The notes beneath the pieces were generated by a model. The model was given only the letters and a program-made list of their open reading frames with translations. It had not been told where the DNA came from and ran no database searches. A stretch of DNA of 64,000 bases from assembly GCA_051530055.1 (NCBI GenBank), contig CM121342.1, positions 7,316,001 to 7,380,000 of the forward strand, given 5' to 3'. Numbering within the stretch: position 1 is the first letter of the stretch; every line of letters begins with the position of its first letter. This document shows, piece after piece, positions 47,604 to 59,399 of this stretch. Made by a program: the position numbers and the translations under genes. This stretch comes from Neoechinorhynchus agilis. Taxonomy: Eukaryota > Acanthocephala.

Positions 47604-48149
47604 GCGAAACTTCGTTCTTCAAACTATTTTGCTCCTTGTCACCATTCCTCCCCCAATTGATTTAATTGATGCCGTAGGAGATTCTGATCAGAGCAATATC
47701 GAATCCTTCTGGATCAGTGAATTTTCATCCTCCCTGCAACGAGGTATTTCAATCGGCAATCGTGAACCTTCTCTACGGACCGATTAAAAAACCATTCACC
47801 GATTTTTGTACAACCTCGTCCTATTCCTCCACATAAAATCAACGTCGATGACGTCATTTCGTACACGGAAGAATCGTTGTCGCGCGATTCCTCAAAACAT
47901 GGACTATTACGTCACTTTATACACGGAAGAATCGGATAATTGACGTATGATTACGTGTTCAGGATGTATTGTTTCGCCGTCTTTACCAACGTGGCGTACT
48001 TTTTGTAATCGATGGTTCTTCGCACGCATTATCGATAGATTTTTTTCGATTTTAATCTTCACTATATTTGCTTTTTATTAAAAAAAATGATATGAAGGTT
48101 TCGAAGAACGTCTCAGTGTTTTCAAAATAGAAAGATTTTCCCTTCATCC

Positions 48150-48420
48150 AAGAGTTTATTAAAAAAACGTTCTACGAACCTCGTCGGATGCACCATCATC
48201 CGATTTTCGGACTACAACAACATTTCTTTGAACTTTTCTCTCACTTGAGAGGTCGTTCGGTTTTCGTCTTTGTTCTCCTTTCCCAGCGTCGTGAAATCTC
48301 CTCTTCCCTCCATCTTCTCGTTTTCCCGGGAGGGTCGACGCCAGGAATGGCATCCAGCCGTAAAACCTTGAGCCAAAACACCTTAGCAATGTCAAGTCTA
48401 ATGCCTCCGATCGATCGGAC
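48150..48420 (-). mobile_element. RTE scraps with hairpin satellite half
   Basis: 48195-48300 matches the 3' coding end of the RTE element (as at 25205-25315), and 48325-48420 matches its extreme 5' region (as at 27660-27790), with the whole element between them deleted. Just to the left (48150-48215) a short palindrome (CCTCGTCGGATG and CATCCGATTTTCG) resembles one hairpin monomer of the FAM78 intron array. Confidence 0.6.
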
Positions 48421-48583
48421 TACGTTTTTTTTCAGTACCGCCGGGTTAAGACTTCTAAAACAATAATTTTGCCACAATTTCCGCGGTATTTCCCGTTGGA
48501 TTTCTTGTAGGTTTTGAAATATGTGAGATATCAATAGAGAACTGAAGACTTTTGAACATCGTTAAATTCTATTCTCTTTGAAG

Positions 48584-49467
48584 ATGTCTAGTGAAGATGA
48601 ACGTCAGTCTCAAAGCAATGAACCAGTTGAAAGTAGTGACAACATTGACAAATCCGCCGCTCCACACAAACTACCCACTTACATACACCGAATAGTCACT
48701 TATCTCCAGGACGAATTTCTCGGAGGTCGTCATAAACAATACAGTTATAAAAGTCTTATAAAAGCATGTAAATTGGTGGATTTGGATCCAAGTGAGCTTT
48801 CTTACCTCAAAAACGTTGCGCTTGCTTCGAATCCGCTGATTAATGTTGAAGTTAAAGAGAGTCTTAAAGGAGGTCATCGTCGGTATTTCTCATATAAGCC
48901 ACCGTATGATATAACAAGCAAAACGAGTCTACTTCGTATTTTGAAGCAACGTTTTTACTATGGACAAGGAGCTTTGGCTGTAGAGGATTTGGAAAAGTCG
49001 GTTCCCAATGCTTTGGATCTTATTAAAGGTCTAGGCAAGCTTGTTTTAATCACTGCTCGGAGTGGCGATAAGAAACACTTTTTGTTCTATAACGATCCGG
49101 ACGTGATGTACGACGAAGACATGAGTCCTGAGTTGTTAGAACGATTACGAAACGTATACCAGAGCATCCGTTTGGATTCATACGACGACCGACGAATCAA
49201 TAAGTTTCTGATGGAGAACAAAATTCATCGAGATGGTGTAGATTTGCCTCAAAAAACCGATGAAGAACTCTTAGCTAGCAAAAAGAAGAAGGTTCGTTTT
49301 TTGTCGAAATCTTTAATTTAAAATAATTTTAATAGGAAAAACGAAAAAGATCCAGTGGATCTAGGCAACGTATATTCAACACTCATGTCGCTCATTTGTT
49401 AGAGGATTATAAGAACGGTGTGCCAGTTAAACGCGCAAAGACGGACGAAAAACGTCGTCATAAATAG
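48584..49467 (+). CDS. GTF2E2: Transcription initiation factor IIE subunit beta
   Basis: TFIIE-beta joins TFIIE-alpha at the RNA polymerase II preinitiation complex, binds DNA near the start site and helps recruit TFIIH. Two exons (48584-49291 and 49336-49467) separated by a 44-nt GT-AG intron, phase 0; 279 residues, close to the human 291. Features: an acidic/Ser-rich N-terminus, winged-helix 1 (about residues 30-100; RHKQYSYKSLIKAC), winged-helix 2 (about 105-175; LLRILKQRFYYGQGALAVED), the conserved VPNALDLIKGL..LV segment, and a basic C-terminal tail (KKKKEKRKRSSGSRQR; NTHVAHLLEDYKNGVPVKRAK). Start chosen at the ATG giving MSSEDERQS. It looks fully intact and is probably functional. Confidence 0.92.
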
Positions 49468-49576
49468 AGAATTTTTATAAATGTAGAATGTAAAATTTAG
49501 AGGTTTATGGGCGAGGGGAGGGGAGAAATGTGTGAATTTTATAAAAATATTTCGAAAATATCATTGTTCTCGGTGC

Positions 49577-50503
49577 GAATTTGATTGTACGTTGGCGAAT
49601 CCTGTCCCGGTGCTATAGATACTCATTTATTTGAGAAATATTTCACAAGGTTTTCATCGCCTTTTCAGTCTCTATTGTTTGACTGAAGAGGCAAGGAAAA
49701 CCTTGCTAAATATCTCGATTTGAGGGGTTTCGAATGTAGTTGGGATTGCGAGACACGATGAAGATGGTGATGACTGCCGAATGACTGAGACAATTCCGAG
49801 TTCTCGTCGTGGATGTCGAAATCAGCGGATTTTGGAAACGTACAACCCCAGAATACACAGCAGGTCACGTTTGGATGCAGCTCAGATCCGCGGATTTGCT
49901 AATACCCGAAGTGTTGGGGAGTGGAATGTTGGTAAATAAGGACGTTACGTCGGCCGTGAAGAATTAGCACTGTTCATACTTTTCCAGTCGCATTCGGGCT
50001 ATGTATTAAGGGGTGCATTGATTCTACGGGCCAAACGATGATTGAAGGCATTGTAACTGGCTATTATTGGTCGGTATTGTATAGTTCGTTTGTGTATCTT
50101 TGGGGAAAGATACAAGATGGAAGCCCTGGCTGTATAAGACCTCGTCTGTTGATGAAAGTGCTCACTGATCGAATTATTTTTCTGTAGAGACCTCAAGAAT
50201 GCATTTAGTTGTGTCTCCCGTTTTTCTGTTGGATTGGAACTGAGTTTGACGAACTTGCCAGAGTCCAACAGACTGTGGGCCGCATCGGTATACTCTTCAG
50301 TATCTACTGCAACTAGTTCGCGTCCCTACTCTTCAGTATCTACGGCAACTAGTTCGCGCCCCTTGTCAGATGCTGTGCGTGCTGTTTATGTCATCTCCAT
50401 TTTAGATAGAGTCTGAAGAGGCAAGGAAAACCTTGCGAAATATTTCTCAAATAAATGAGTAACGACAACACCGGGGACAGGATTCGCCAACGTACAATTT
50501 CCA
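49577..50503 (-). mobile_element. Penelope-like element fragment flanked by inverted terminal repeats
   Basis: About 93-bp inverted repeats at 49577-49670 and 50411-50503 share GTACGTTGGCGAATCCTGTC and CTCATTTATTTGAGAAATAT. The left one is followed by a partial local palindrome (49630-49730), as in inverted Penelope pLTRs. Inside, the minus-strand frame 50268-49999 holds SPKIHKRTIQYRPIIASYN, the LPKIHK..RPI block of Penelope-like RTs. A short tandem duplication (ACTCTTCAGTATCTAC) lies at 50290-50345. Most of the element is missing. Confidence 0.6.
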
Positions 50504-50579
50504 AAATAGTATTGCAAGCTGCACACAACTTGAATCCTTTGTGGCTCAAAGCCCAATAAAAAGTTTTATATGAAATCGG

Positions 50580-51330
50580 GACGTTGTTCTGAAAGTAAAA
50601 AACGACGCTTCGAATAACTCTGTGAATTCCGCTGTGTCACTTTTAAGAGCTTCTTGTTTAAGATATTCTGCGTGATGTTGCAGAGTATCTTGGTGTGGAA
50701 GTGCTTAAATCGGGCGTGACCTTTTATTTTATAAATCCGACAAAGGACGACAAAGCTTTCGATTTTCTTAACTCAGACAAATTTGAACCCCGAATCATCA
50801 TGGGCTATGAGTGCGGTTCTCCATTTCCTTCCGAAGATTCATGAGTACGTCCTTGGATACCGTCGTCCAATTATGGGCAGTTATATGTTCCGCTTATCTA
50901 AAAAGATCAATGCGTTATTAAGATCAATCTTACCAATCTCCGCTTCGCACATTCAGAATAACCCCATGTTTACGATCAAGAAACTAAACGCCATATGCAA
51001 TACAGAACGTTTCTCTGGGACTTGGGGTGCCCGTTGCGTATCAAGCCATGAGCCATCGGGACAAACCTATCTTAAATGCGTCCAACCTCCTAGAGCTGAG
51101 CAATCTTCGCTGACTCGATGGCCGTAGATCTCGAATCCAGAGAAGAAACCGCCTTAGAGGTTCGCAAAAGCACAAAAAACAGAGGTATAAATAACATGGT
51201 CAAAGAATTGTCTAAGAGATTGAAACGAATCACTTGCGATTTGAGATCAGGAGCATTCCTCCTACAAAACAAAAGTCTGCTCTGAAAACGAGAAGGAATG
51301 CTTCATCTCTTCCATCCGACCATTACACCA
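50580..51330 (+). mobile_element. Penelope-like RT fragment, second copy
   Basis: The plus strand carries FINPTKDDKAFDFLN and then FLPKIHEYVLGYRRPIMGSY with RLSKKINALL, the same RT region as the preceding element but divergent in sequence. The tail 51180-51330 recurs at 56760-56855 and in part at 14325-14372, in opposite orientation, suggesting it belongs to the element's 3' or terminal part. Confidence 0.55.
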
Positions 51331-51574
51331 AGAAAGCACCGGAGTGATCCAGACAAATGCCGTAAAAATGTTTTTCGAACTCTTCGGTTTTAAGAATTAA
51401 ATCGTTAATAATAACTTTAGAAAGATCCTCTTTTTACACAGTCGTGCAAAATGTTATTCGATGCTATGAGAGACATTGAGAATTACACAAATTGAAGATT
51501 TCTTTAGTTTAAATTCATTTAACCATAAATAGTTAAATAAAAGAAAATTGGTATCTATCTCTATGTGTGACCTT

Positions 51575-51920
51575 TTTCTACGGCTGATAATTTTATTGCT
51601 TGGGCACAAACTTGTTCAGGGAAGCGGATAAAATCGTTCTTAATACCCTACCTCCTCAAAAAGTAAGCGGGAAAACGACTTTATAAATATTCGAATAAAA
51701 TTGCAATAAATTCATGTTAAAAACATCCGATTTGATCACCTGTCGGAAAGTTCCGTATCATCGAGAGGAGGTATCTGAGGATCCGGATTTATCCTAGTAC
51801 AAAACTCATAATCGCGTCGCACGGTTCAGCGGGGTATTAAGAATGATTTTACCCGCTTTCCTGACCAATAAGTCGGTTGGCGGTGTGACTAAGGGGAAAA
51901 ATTATCACCCATAGAAAAAT
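51575..51920. repeat. Hairpin element with long imperfect arms
   Basis: Arms at about 51585-51655 and 51835-51920 are imperfect reverse complements (AAATCGTTCTTAATACCCT on the left). The interior includes a scrap of the SINE core (GGTATCTGAGGATCCGG at about 51767). Noncoding. Confidence 0.55.
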
Positions 51921-52194
51921 GCCACACGTAGATACTGAAAAGTTACCGGCTGGCCATACTTCAAAAATAAAAGAAAATTATTCATCATTAGAATGAATAT
52001 TTTTGAGGTCCAATATCAAACTTGTGGTCACAAAGAATTTGTAATTTCTCACGCATTTTTCTCTCTTTCTCGAGGTTCCCTCGACAACCAATTTATTTTG
52101 TTTGATGCAATCTAACCATCGTTTCCTCGGCGATTTCCCGTTATTTCCAGGCACTTCGAAACTTTATTGATGATTTAACACAAGCTCCGATCGA

Positions 52195-52335
52195 AGAACT
52201 TGCGCGTCGCATATAAGGGACGCCCTAGTCCTTTGGTTTCTTCGGTACTTGGTTGTCATTTGGATCAAAATTTGGCATATTCTTACAGCCGGAGACGCCA
52301 ACCCTCCTCCTTTTTCAGCCGGGCTTGGGACCGTC
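52195..52335 (-). mobile_element. RTE 5'-region scrap
   Basis: Resembles 27670-27810 (TTGCGCGTCGCAT, then GACGCCAACCCTCC and GGGCTTGGG), the 5' end of the RTE element, with divergence and an internal difference. No coding capacity. Confidence 0.55.
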
Positions 52336-52754
52336 ATCGGCGGAGTTACATAAAGAATTTCGAACAGATGATCAAATCCGAATATTTATATAGTCGTTTA
52401 TCTTTGTTCGAAAAAAACCTTTAATGAAAGGTTGAATGTAAAACGGAATTCTAGTAGAACCACTTGCAGAATTCCAGGTGAACGACGATGAATACGCTGA
52501 AAAGTCAAATGCGATTTGTTACCTCTTATTTACGAAGTTGAAAATATTTTAAAATAACCAAATTTTTTGCGACATACCTTTTTTAAAGCGCCTTTTCACA
52601 TCCTCTCTTTTTTCTCTCTATAAATGTTCCCTTGAAATATAATTGTTCCATACGATGCGCTACTTTGGCGTTAAAATTAGTAAGTACTTATTGGTTTTAT
52701 CTGTCTCGGAATCGTTTAAACAAATGACCTTCTTTAATTTGTCTTGTTTTATGT

Positions 52755-55354
52755 TTACAATGTTGCGAAATTTCCTTTAATGGCACATCTTTGATTACCA
52801 TCTCCCGAAATCCATATAAGTAATTGAGAAAAATTCGCTGTTGGACCCGTAAAGCAATTTTTCGGCAATAGATTCTCACCGTCCAAGAACTCCGGTCCAA
52901 CGCAACTATACTCTTCGACGACGTAACATTGTTGAGCGTTTTGGTGAATCTTTAAATTTACACCCCATTTAATCGCTCTTAGGATGGTCACTTTTTTCCG
53001 ATTCGGCGATTCCTCCATCTTTACGAGCCATGTCACGAAATTCTGTTCCCTGTGAATTTCAGTCAACCTCGCACTCACTCGTTCATGATGATGAGGAGGA
53101 GACAATGAAACCTTCGAGCTCAAAGAGTCTTCCATTGTGACTTTACACACTGTAGAGTAAGTTGTTGGACCTTTGAGCACCCGCAATTCGTCTGCTGTTC
53201 CATACCAAGGGAAACATTTTCCATCGGAGTCTGATATCATCTCATACCTTTTATTGAGAAGGTCCGGCAGTATCCAGGAGGTTCTAAATTAACACTGACG
53301 ACGAATATTGTCCGCATAATGTACGAAACGTATTAAAGTGGCATTTAAACGAATTTCTTTGGATGACTTTGAGAAGTAGACATAAGCTTACGGAAACAAT
53401 AATTATTCGCTAGGTCTTCATTTGGTGTAAAGAGTTTATTAAAAGACACTTCTGCGAAAATCGCAGGGTTCATAATTAAAAAACTGATGATCATGAACCC
53501 GACGGGGCTCGTAGAGCGTTTTTTAATAAATTCTTTTACCGAGTGACCGGTACTTTCCTCACATATTGAAATAAAATCGGAGCAGAATTATTCACTAGAT
53601 CTTCACTCGGTAAAGAGTTTATTAAAAAACCTTCTGCGAAAATCTTCGGGTTCATAGTAACTAAAAAACTGATGATGAATCCGACGAGGTTCGCAGAACG
53701 TTTTTTAAAACTCTTTTTAGTTAGTGACCGGTACCTTCCTCACACATCGAAATAAAATCGGAGAAGAATTATTCGCTAGGTCTTCATTTGGTGTAAAGAA
53801 TTTATTAAAAACCTTTCTGTGAAAATCGTCGGATTCATAACTAAAAAGCTGATGATGAATCCGACGAGGCTCGTAGAGCGTTTTTGATAAATTCTTTTAC
53901 CGAGTGACCGACACCTTCCTCACATATTGAAATAAAATCGGAGCAGAATTATTCACTAGATCTTCACTCGGTAAAGAGTTTATTAAAAAACCTTCTGCGA
54001 AAATCTTCGGGTTCATAGTAACTAAAAAACTGATGATGAATCCGACGAGGTTCGCAGAACGTTTTTTAAAACTCTTTTTAGTTAGTGACCGGTACCTTCC
54101 TCACACATCGAAATAAAATCGGAGAAGAATTATTCGCTAGGTCTTCATTTGGTGTAAAGAATTTATTAAAAACCTTTCTGTGAAAATCGTCGGATTCATA
54201 ACTAAAAAGCTGATGATGAATCCGACGAGGCTCGTAGAGCGTTTTTGATAAATTCTTTTTTACCGAGTGACCGACACCTTCCTCACATATTGAAATAAAA
54301 TCGGAGCAGAATTATTCACTAGATCTTCACTCGGTAAAGAGTTTATTAAAAAACCTTCTGCGAAAATCTTCGGGTTCATAGTAACTAAAAAACTGATGAT
54401 GAATCTGACGAGGTTCGCAGAACGTTTTTTAAAACTCTTTTTAGTTAGTGACCGGTACCTTCCTCACACATCGAAATAAAATCGGAGAAGAATTATTCGC
54501 TAGGTCTTCATTTGGTGTAAAGAATTTATTAAAAACCTTTCTGTGAAAATCGTCGGATTCATAACTAAAAAGCTGATGATGAATCCGACGAGGCTCCCAG
54601 AACGTTTTTTTAATAAATTCTTTTTTTAGTGAGTGATCGGTACTTTCCTCACACATCGAAATAAAATCGGAGAATTATTCACTAAATCTTCACCCGGTAA
54701 AGAATTTATTAAAAAACCCTTATGTGAAAATCGTCGGGTTCATAATAACTAAAAAACTGATGAGGTTAACCGCATGTTTTTTTTCTTCTATCAATAGAGT
54801 TTTCGTTCATGTATAAATATGTAAACATTTAAAGAAAGTCTGAAAAGGGTATTGAAATCATTGATTTACGTAGAATAAACTTAGCAAAGGATAATCGACT
54901 CTAAGATTCCAAATTGGTAGAGTGTTCAATGGGAAATACATTATTGTCTAAGAATAGTCTAAAAACTGCTAACAACCAATGGTTTCGAGGTGATTTTTTC
55001 GGTCATTTTCTTAAAAATTCAAAATCGCAACTTACAAGCCATAATTTCCGTATTTATTGAATATATTCATCTTTGAGCAAGCTTGTACCCATCCAATACT
55101 GCATGTTTCTTTGTCTTTTAAAGGCGGAACGAGTACCGTTGAACGCGCCCTAAACTTCTTTATTATAAAGAAATTCGAGCGTTAAAATCAGTCTGATACC
55201 GAAACGGCGGAAGCCTGTATTCCAAAACATTGTGATGATCGATGCTAATATAAACATTGTTCTTGCCCACCGGTGCATCGATACAAGTCCATGATCCTTG
55301 TTGCTTTTGGGAATTAATTAAATTGTCAATCGCGTGACTCGACGTTGAGATCAT
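52755..55354 (-). CDS. FAM78-like protein
   Basis: Matches the conserved animal FAM78A/B family, whose function is unknown. Three exons on the minus strand: 55354-55200, 55149-55036 and 53283-52755. Intron 1 is 50 nt (GTATCAG..TTTAG, phase 2); intron 2 is 1752 nt (GTAAGT..TTTAG, phase 2) and contains the hairpin satellite array. The joined protein of about 265 residues shows, in family order: VLEYRLPPFRARSTVLVPPL, CSIGWVQACSKMNIFNKYGN, TSWILPDL, MISDSDGKCFPWYGTADE, VLKGPTTY, REQNFVTWLVKMEE, ILRAIKWGVNLKI and LLIWIS; these parallel GWIQACNQMEF, SSWELPDL, ISDSDGVSYPWYGNT and RDQSFTTWLVA of the vertebrate proteins. The C-terminal proline/valine tail of FAM78 is replaced. Start ATG at 55354 is the first in frame after a stop. 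Confidence 0.82.
53404..54770. repeat. Tandem satellite of hairpin monomers in FAM78 intron 2
   Basis: About eight monomers of about 180 bp in two alternating types (A starts near 53407, 53772, 54132, 54496; B near 53592, 53953, 54317, 54675), giving a higher-order period of about 361 bp. Each monomer contains a palindrome of about 45-bp arms: AAAGAGTTTATTAAAAAACC..TTCGGGTTCAT paired with ATGAATCCGACGAGGTTCGC..AACTCTTTT. The unit boundary carries TCGAAATAAAATCGGAG. Related single hairpins are at 17018 and 48150. Confidence 0.85.
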
Positions 55355-55374
55355 TAAGTTCCCGCAGTCCAACG

Positions 55375-55760
55375 TTCAGTCGGGCACTGTTCAAGCCGTA
55401 TTCGTTCATGGACTCAAATGATATGTAAACACACAAACACTTACCCAGGTCCGAATAGCGAGTAAGATCGGTTGCGTAGAAATGTCTTCACGAGTTCTTT
55501 AGAATAAAAATTTCTCTGACAGTCACTTGAATTCTATTTGAATTGTTCCTCCTTTTTTCTGATGAAACCAAAGAAAGCATTCACCATGGAAAAAATGAGT
55601 AGTTGACTATTGAGCAAAAACGTTCGAGATGATTGTTGCTCCCCCGCCCATTTGTCATCATGTCTCATTTGTTCTAAAGAGAATTACCATGAAGAATTAA
55701 CCTCGATCTCGAGTATCTTTTCATAAAGATCAAATTTCAAAAAGATAAAAGCATCGGCCT
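55375..55760. other. Upstream region of the FAM78-like gene
   Basis: No coding potential; probably the gene's promoter and 5' untranslated region (transcribed leftwards). Confidence 0.35.
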
Positions 55761-55764
55761 TCTT

Positions 55765-56500
55765 TTTCTAGGTGAATAGACGACAAGAAAATTTGTTAGT
55801 TTTAAACTTTTCTGTAAACTTTTTAAAAGTTTGGCGAAGAAAACTGTTTTAATCAGAGAAATGCTGAAGTTGTGAATAGACGAAAAGGAAATTTGCAAGT
55901 TTTAAACAGTTTTCTGAGAAGTTTTAAAAGCATCGAGGAGAAAAATGTCCAAAGAAATGCTGAAGTTGTGAATAGACGAAAAGGAAATTTGCAAGTTTTA
56001 AACAGTTTTCTGAGAAGTTTTAAAAGTTTGGCGAAGAAAACTGTTTTAATCAGAGAAATGGTGAAGTTGTGAATAGACGAAAAGGAAATTCGTTAGTTTG
56101 AAAAAGTTTTCTGAGAAGTTTTAAAAGTTTGGCGAAGAAAACTGTTTGAATCAGAGAAATGCTGAAGTTGTGAATAGACGAAAAGGAAATTTGCAAGTTT
56201 GAAAAAGTTTTCTGAGAAGTTTTAAAGGCTTCGAGGAGAAAAAATGTCCAAAGAAATGTCGAAGTTGTGGATAGACGAAAAGGAAATTTGCAAGTTTTAA
56301 ACAGTTTTCTGAGAAGTTTTAAAGGCTTCAAGGAGAAAAATGTCCAAAGAAATGTTGAAGTTGTGGATAGACGAAAAGAAAATTTGCAAGTTTGAAAAAG
56401 TGTAATCAGGAGAAGTTTTAAAAGTTCGGTGAAGAAAACTGCAGTAGAGAAATGTTGAAGTTGTGAGTAGTCGAAAGGAAAATTTGTTAGTTTGAAAAAG
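55765..56500. repeat. Minisatellite, unit about 98 bp
   Basis: About eight units marked by GTTGTGAATAGACGAAAAGG at about 55870, 55967, 56065, 56167, 56265, 56352 and 56460, with two alternating subtypes of the inter-motif sequence. Because the unit length is near a multiple of three and the sequence is stop-poor, long frames appear on both strands (152 codons on the minus). These look like by-products. Confidence 0.85.
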
Positions 56501-57240
56501 AAATCCATTATTTTTCCTTAAAATTGTGTTTCAGACTTTTATTAGTTTTGAAACCCTATTAAAAATTAATCCATCAATTAGAATAAGCTTAAACCTTCAA
56601 AAGAAACAAAGAAGCAAAACGTCTTGGTGAGGCCACGGAATTGTTTGTATCATTTAAATTTTCAGCCCAAAGGTAAATTGAAATAGATTTTAAAAATGAG
56701 TCCACCCAGAGTGTCAAAAAATTGAACGATCGAAAACACAGATTCAAAAGTTCTCGACCCGGTTGGAGGGTAGACTTTTGTTTTGTAGGAGGAATGCTCC
56801 TGATCTCGGATCGCCAGTGATTCGTCTCAATCTCTTGGACAATTGATTGACCAGATCCTGTGCCGTGGTACCAAACGACCCGAGTGTCTCGACGCCAAAG
56901 GGAACGGAATAATGATTTCTACTCAGGTCGTCGTGTAACTTTTAAGCGTTAAAAAACGCCGGATACTATTTTTTGAGCAGTTTAGGAAAACAAACAAAAA
57001 CCATTAGCAAAGTACCGAAATCACAATTGATCACTTAAAAAGGGACCAAAGATGTAGACGCAAAATACGATTAATAGTATATAATTCAAAATGTGAAGTA
57101 TCGAGGTAATTGATTAAAGTTGTTGTTTTTTGTCTCTGCGTGCGGTAATTGACCTGAAAAACAAACAACTGATGAATAAAGGTACAAAGTTTAAGAGTTT
57201 GCAACAGTAACATCCTTTACCACATATCGTGCTTCCATGA
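56501..57240. other. Spacer with one dispersed repeat
   Basis: 56762-56855 matches the reverse complement of 51180-51270 (GTAGGAGGAATGCTCCTGAT). Otherwise no gene or structure seen; the last part is presumably the SART1 3' region. Confidence 0.45.
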
Positions 57241-59248
57241 TCATTTCTCCAAATCCTTTTTGTTAGCAGACAAAACAATATAAGGCTGGTTCAATTGCTT
57301 TTGTTTTTCATGTAAAAGAGTCACTGTGTTTAGGGGAGTATCAGTCGAAGTCATTTTCATCATACTCTCTTCTTCTTTGAATTTAACCAACCGTTTCTCT
57401 GTCTTCTTCTTTCCACTTCCTTTTCCATGGAATCGATGAGACAAATACCTAAACGCTTCCTTTTCGTTCATCTTCCGACCATTCTCGCCCATGTATTCAA
57501 GGGTTACGTTCGGTTTATAGTTTGGACGCTCTTTAAATTCAACAAGCTGTGAAGAAGTGACATTTCTCTCTTTTCGAGAAAACTTATCTTCAATGTCGTA
57601 ACTACAACGATCGTCGATTGTCCAATTTCCACTTAGAATAGTCTTATTAACAGGTTGAGCTTTCTGTCTATCTTTTTCACCGTCGAGATATCCTTTCGTT
57701 CGAACGAGTTGGAGAGCTGCAGAAAGCCCTGAATGAAGAATCGGTTCTTCATCGAAAACTCCATTGTCCGTTACGTGTTCGATCATCATTTCAGGAGCAC
57801 TCGCTTCATGGTAAACTTCCTGGAATTTAATAGACTGAGACGATCCGCTCGGTTTTGTATTGACGGTCGAAGAGATGGGTTTGTGCTTTTCATTTTCTGA
57901 CGATTGACCAATTCCTTGGCAGAATTCATTGACAGTGTTTAAAACGAGAACATCGTCGTTGAATTCTTCATTCGTTTCTATAACCTGGCGTTCAATTTTG
58001 TTAAATGAAAGATCGCATTTGCGTTTATTGTTGCATGCGTCCCAGCGATTCACCAAAAACAACGAAGTAAAAAAATTTCATATTTAAAAACGATTTTTTC
58101 GAACAATCGAATATATGAAATAATCAATAAAAATATCGAATTTTGATCAATCGCAAATACACCTAAAGATTATTATGAACAATGCGAGGCTCTGAACACC
58201 ATGGCACAGTCCGAGATTGCGAATGCGTTTGATAAAAAATTCGATTTATCGATTAATTATTTCGTATACTCGGAGAATGTCATATTTATTTTCTGTGAAA
58301 AACAGCAAAATAAATAGATTTTCAATGAATCTCCAACGAAAAAAGCGTAAATTTCGAACAAAATAGATAACTCGCCTCAGATATTTGGCGATTCTAAGAA
58401 ATCAATAAAAAAATCTTAAAAAAGAAAAGTCAACGTGGATAAAGTGAGAAGAACTTCTTTCGTAAAAAAACAGCAAAATAAATGGATTTTCAATGAATCT
58501 CTAACGAAAAAAGCGTAAATTTCGAACAAACCCGTTTCGTACGTGGAAAACAGGCGATATCCAATTGAGTGATTTCCAATTTTCGTCGAACAAAAACATC
58601 ATCGTCTTGTTCGTAAGCAATTTTCACATTTTCAGACTTATTGACCGTCACTTGTTCTTCACTTACATATCTCTCCTTAACTTTCTTCGCTTTCTTTTTC
58701 GGTCTTTTAAACTTTAAAACCTCTTCATTGCTCAGATAATCGCTGGCTTGTGTAAGTTTAAACGCCAAAGACTCTAAAGCGCCCGTTTTTTTGAGTCCAG
58801 AATCATCATCCGTTTTGGAACCGACATCTTCATTGCCAATCACAAAACCAACTTTACGTTTTTGACCGCCCTCAATAACTTCATCGTATTTTGCAAGAAT
58901 ACAATCTCCAGCATCATAAGGATTATAACCTTGAGATGGCAACTTCTTAAACTTTGCTCGCTTTTCAGCTTTCTCAGCTTCGACCATATTAACGTTTTCA
59001 AGAATGTCTTCGGCATCGTCCAATACTTGAACATCTTTAAGTGTTAAAATCACCGATTGACCAATTATAAAATCATTGGCGTTGTGACCAACTTCAAGAC
59101 CTTTCAAGCATTTCTCGTCTACATATTGAGGTAAACTTTGCTTTTTATCTTCTTCAATCAAAACAGGTACCTTCGCCGGACCAACCCGTGAAATCCATTC
59201 TTTAATAGGAAGATCCTCGGTGTCGTCCGACTCCAAATTCTTCTTCAT
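57241..59248 (-). CDS. SART1: SART1 / Snu66, U4/U6.U5 tri-snRNP-associated protein 1
   Basis: A spliceosomal protein that bridges U4/U6 and U5 in the tri-snRNP and is needed for pre-catalytic spliceosome assembly in the nucleus. Exon 1 (59248-58532) carries LKGLEVGHNANDF, GQSVILTLKDVQVLDDAEDI, LENVNMVEAEKAEK, CILAKYDEVIEGG and ASDYLSNEEVLKFKRPKKKA. Exon 2 (about 57984-57241) carries VLNTVNEFCQGIG, DEEPILHSGLSAALQLVR, DIEDKFSRKER, EYMGENGRKMNEKEAFRYLS, HRFHGKGSGKKKTEKR, SSDTPL-like TSTDTPLNTV and PYIVLSANKK, the diagnostic C-terminal block. The intron is about 547 nt, with donor after R239 and the best phase-matched acceptor at 57985; the boundary is approximate. The encoded 486 residues are far shorter than the human 800; the N-terminal RS-like extension is absent and may lie in an unseen upstream exon. 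Confidence 0.88.
58295..58535. repeat. Direct repeat inside the SART1 intron
   Basis: About 70 bp at 58298-58367 recurs at 58465-58530 (shared AGCAAAATAAAT and TTTTCAATGAATCTC). The second copy abuts the exon-1 donor site, so sequence next to the splice donor has been duplicated further into the intron. Confidence 0.7.
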
Positions 59249-59399
59249 GGTGCAAATCTACAAAAACCATTCGTTTCGTCGAAAAGACAATAACAAAGCC
59301 ATTAGAACAGAATTCTTTCGTGACTCAAAGTTAACGGTTGCATTGTTTACTCACAAGGGGCCCAGTGGCCGATTCGTATAAACGCTCACCCATCGGCCC

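Noticed and set aside
56050-56508. 152-codon frame on the minus strand, Phe/Leu-rich
   Set aside because: It lies wholly inside the about 98-bp minisatellite; frames are open on both strands because the unit is stop-poor. No start context or homology.
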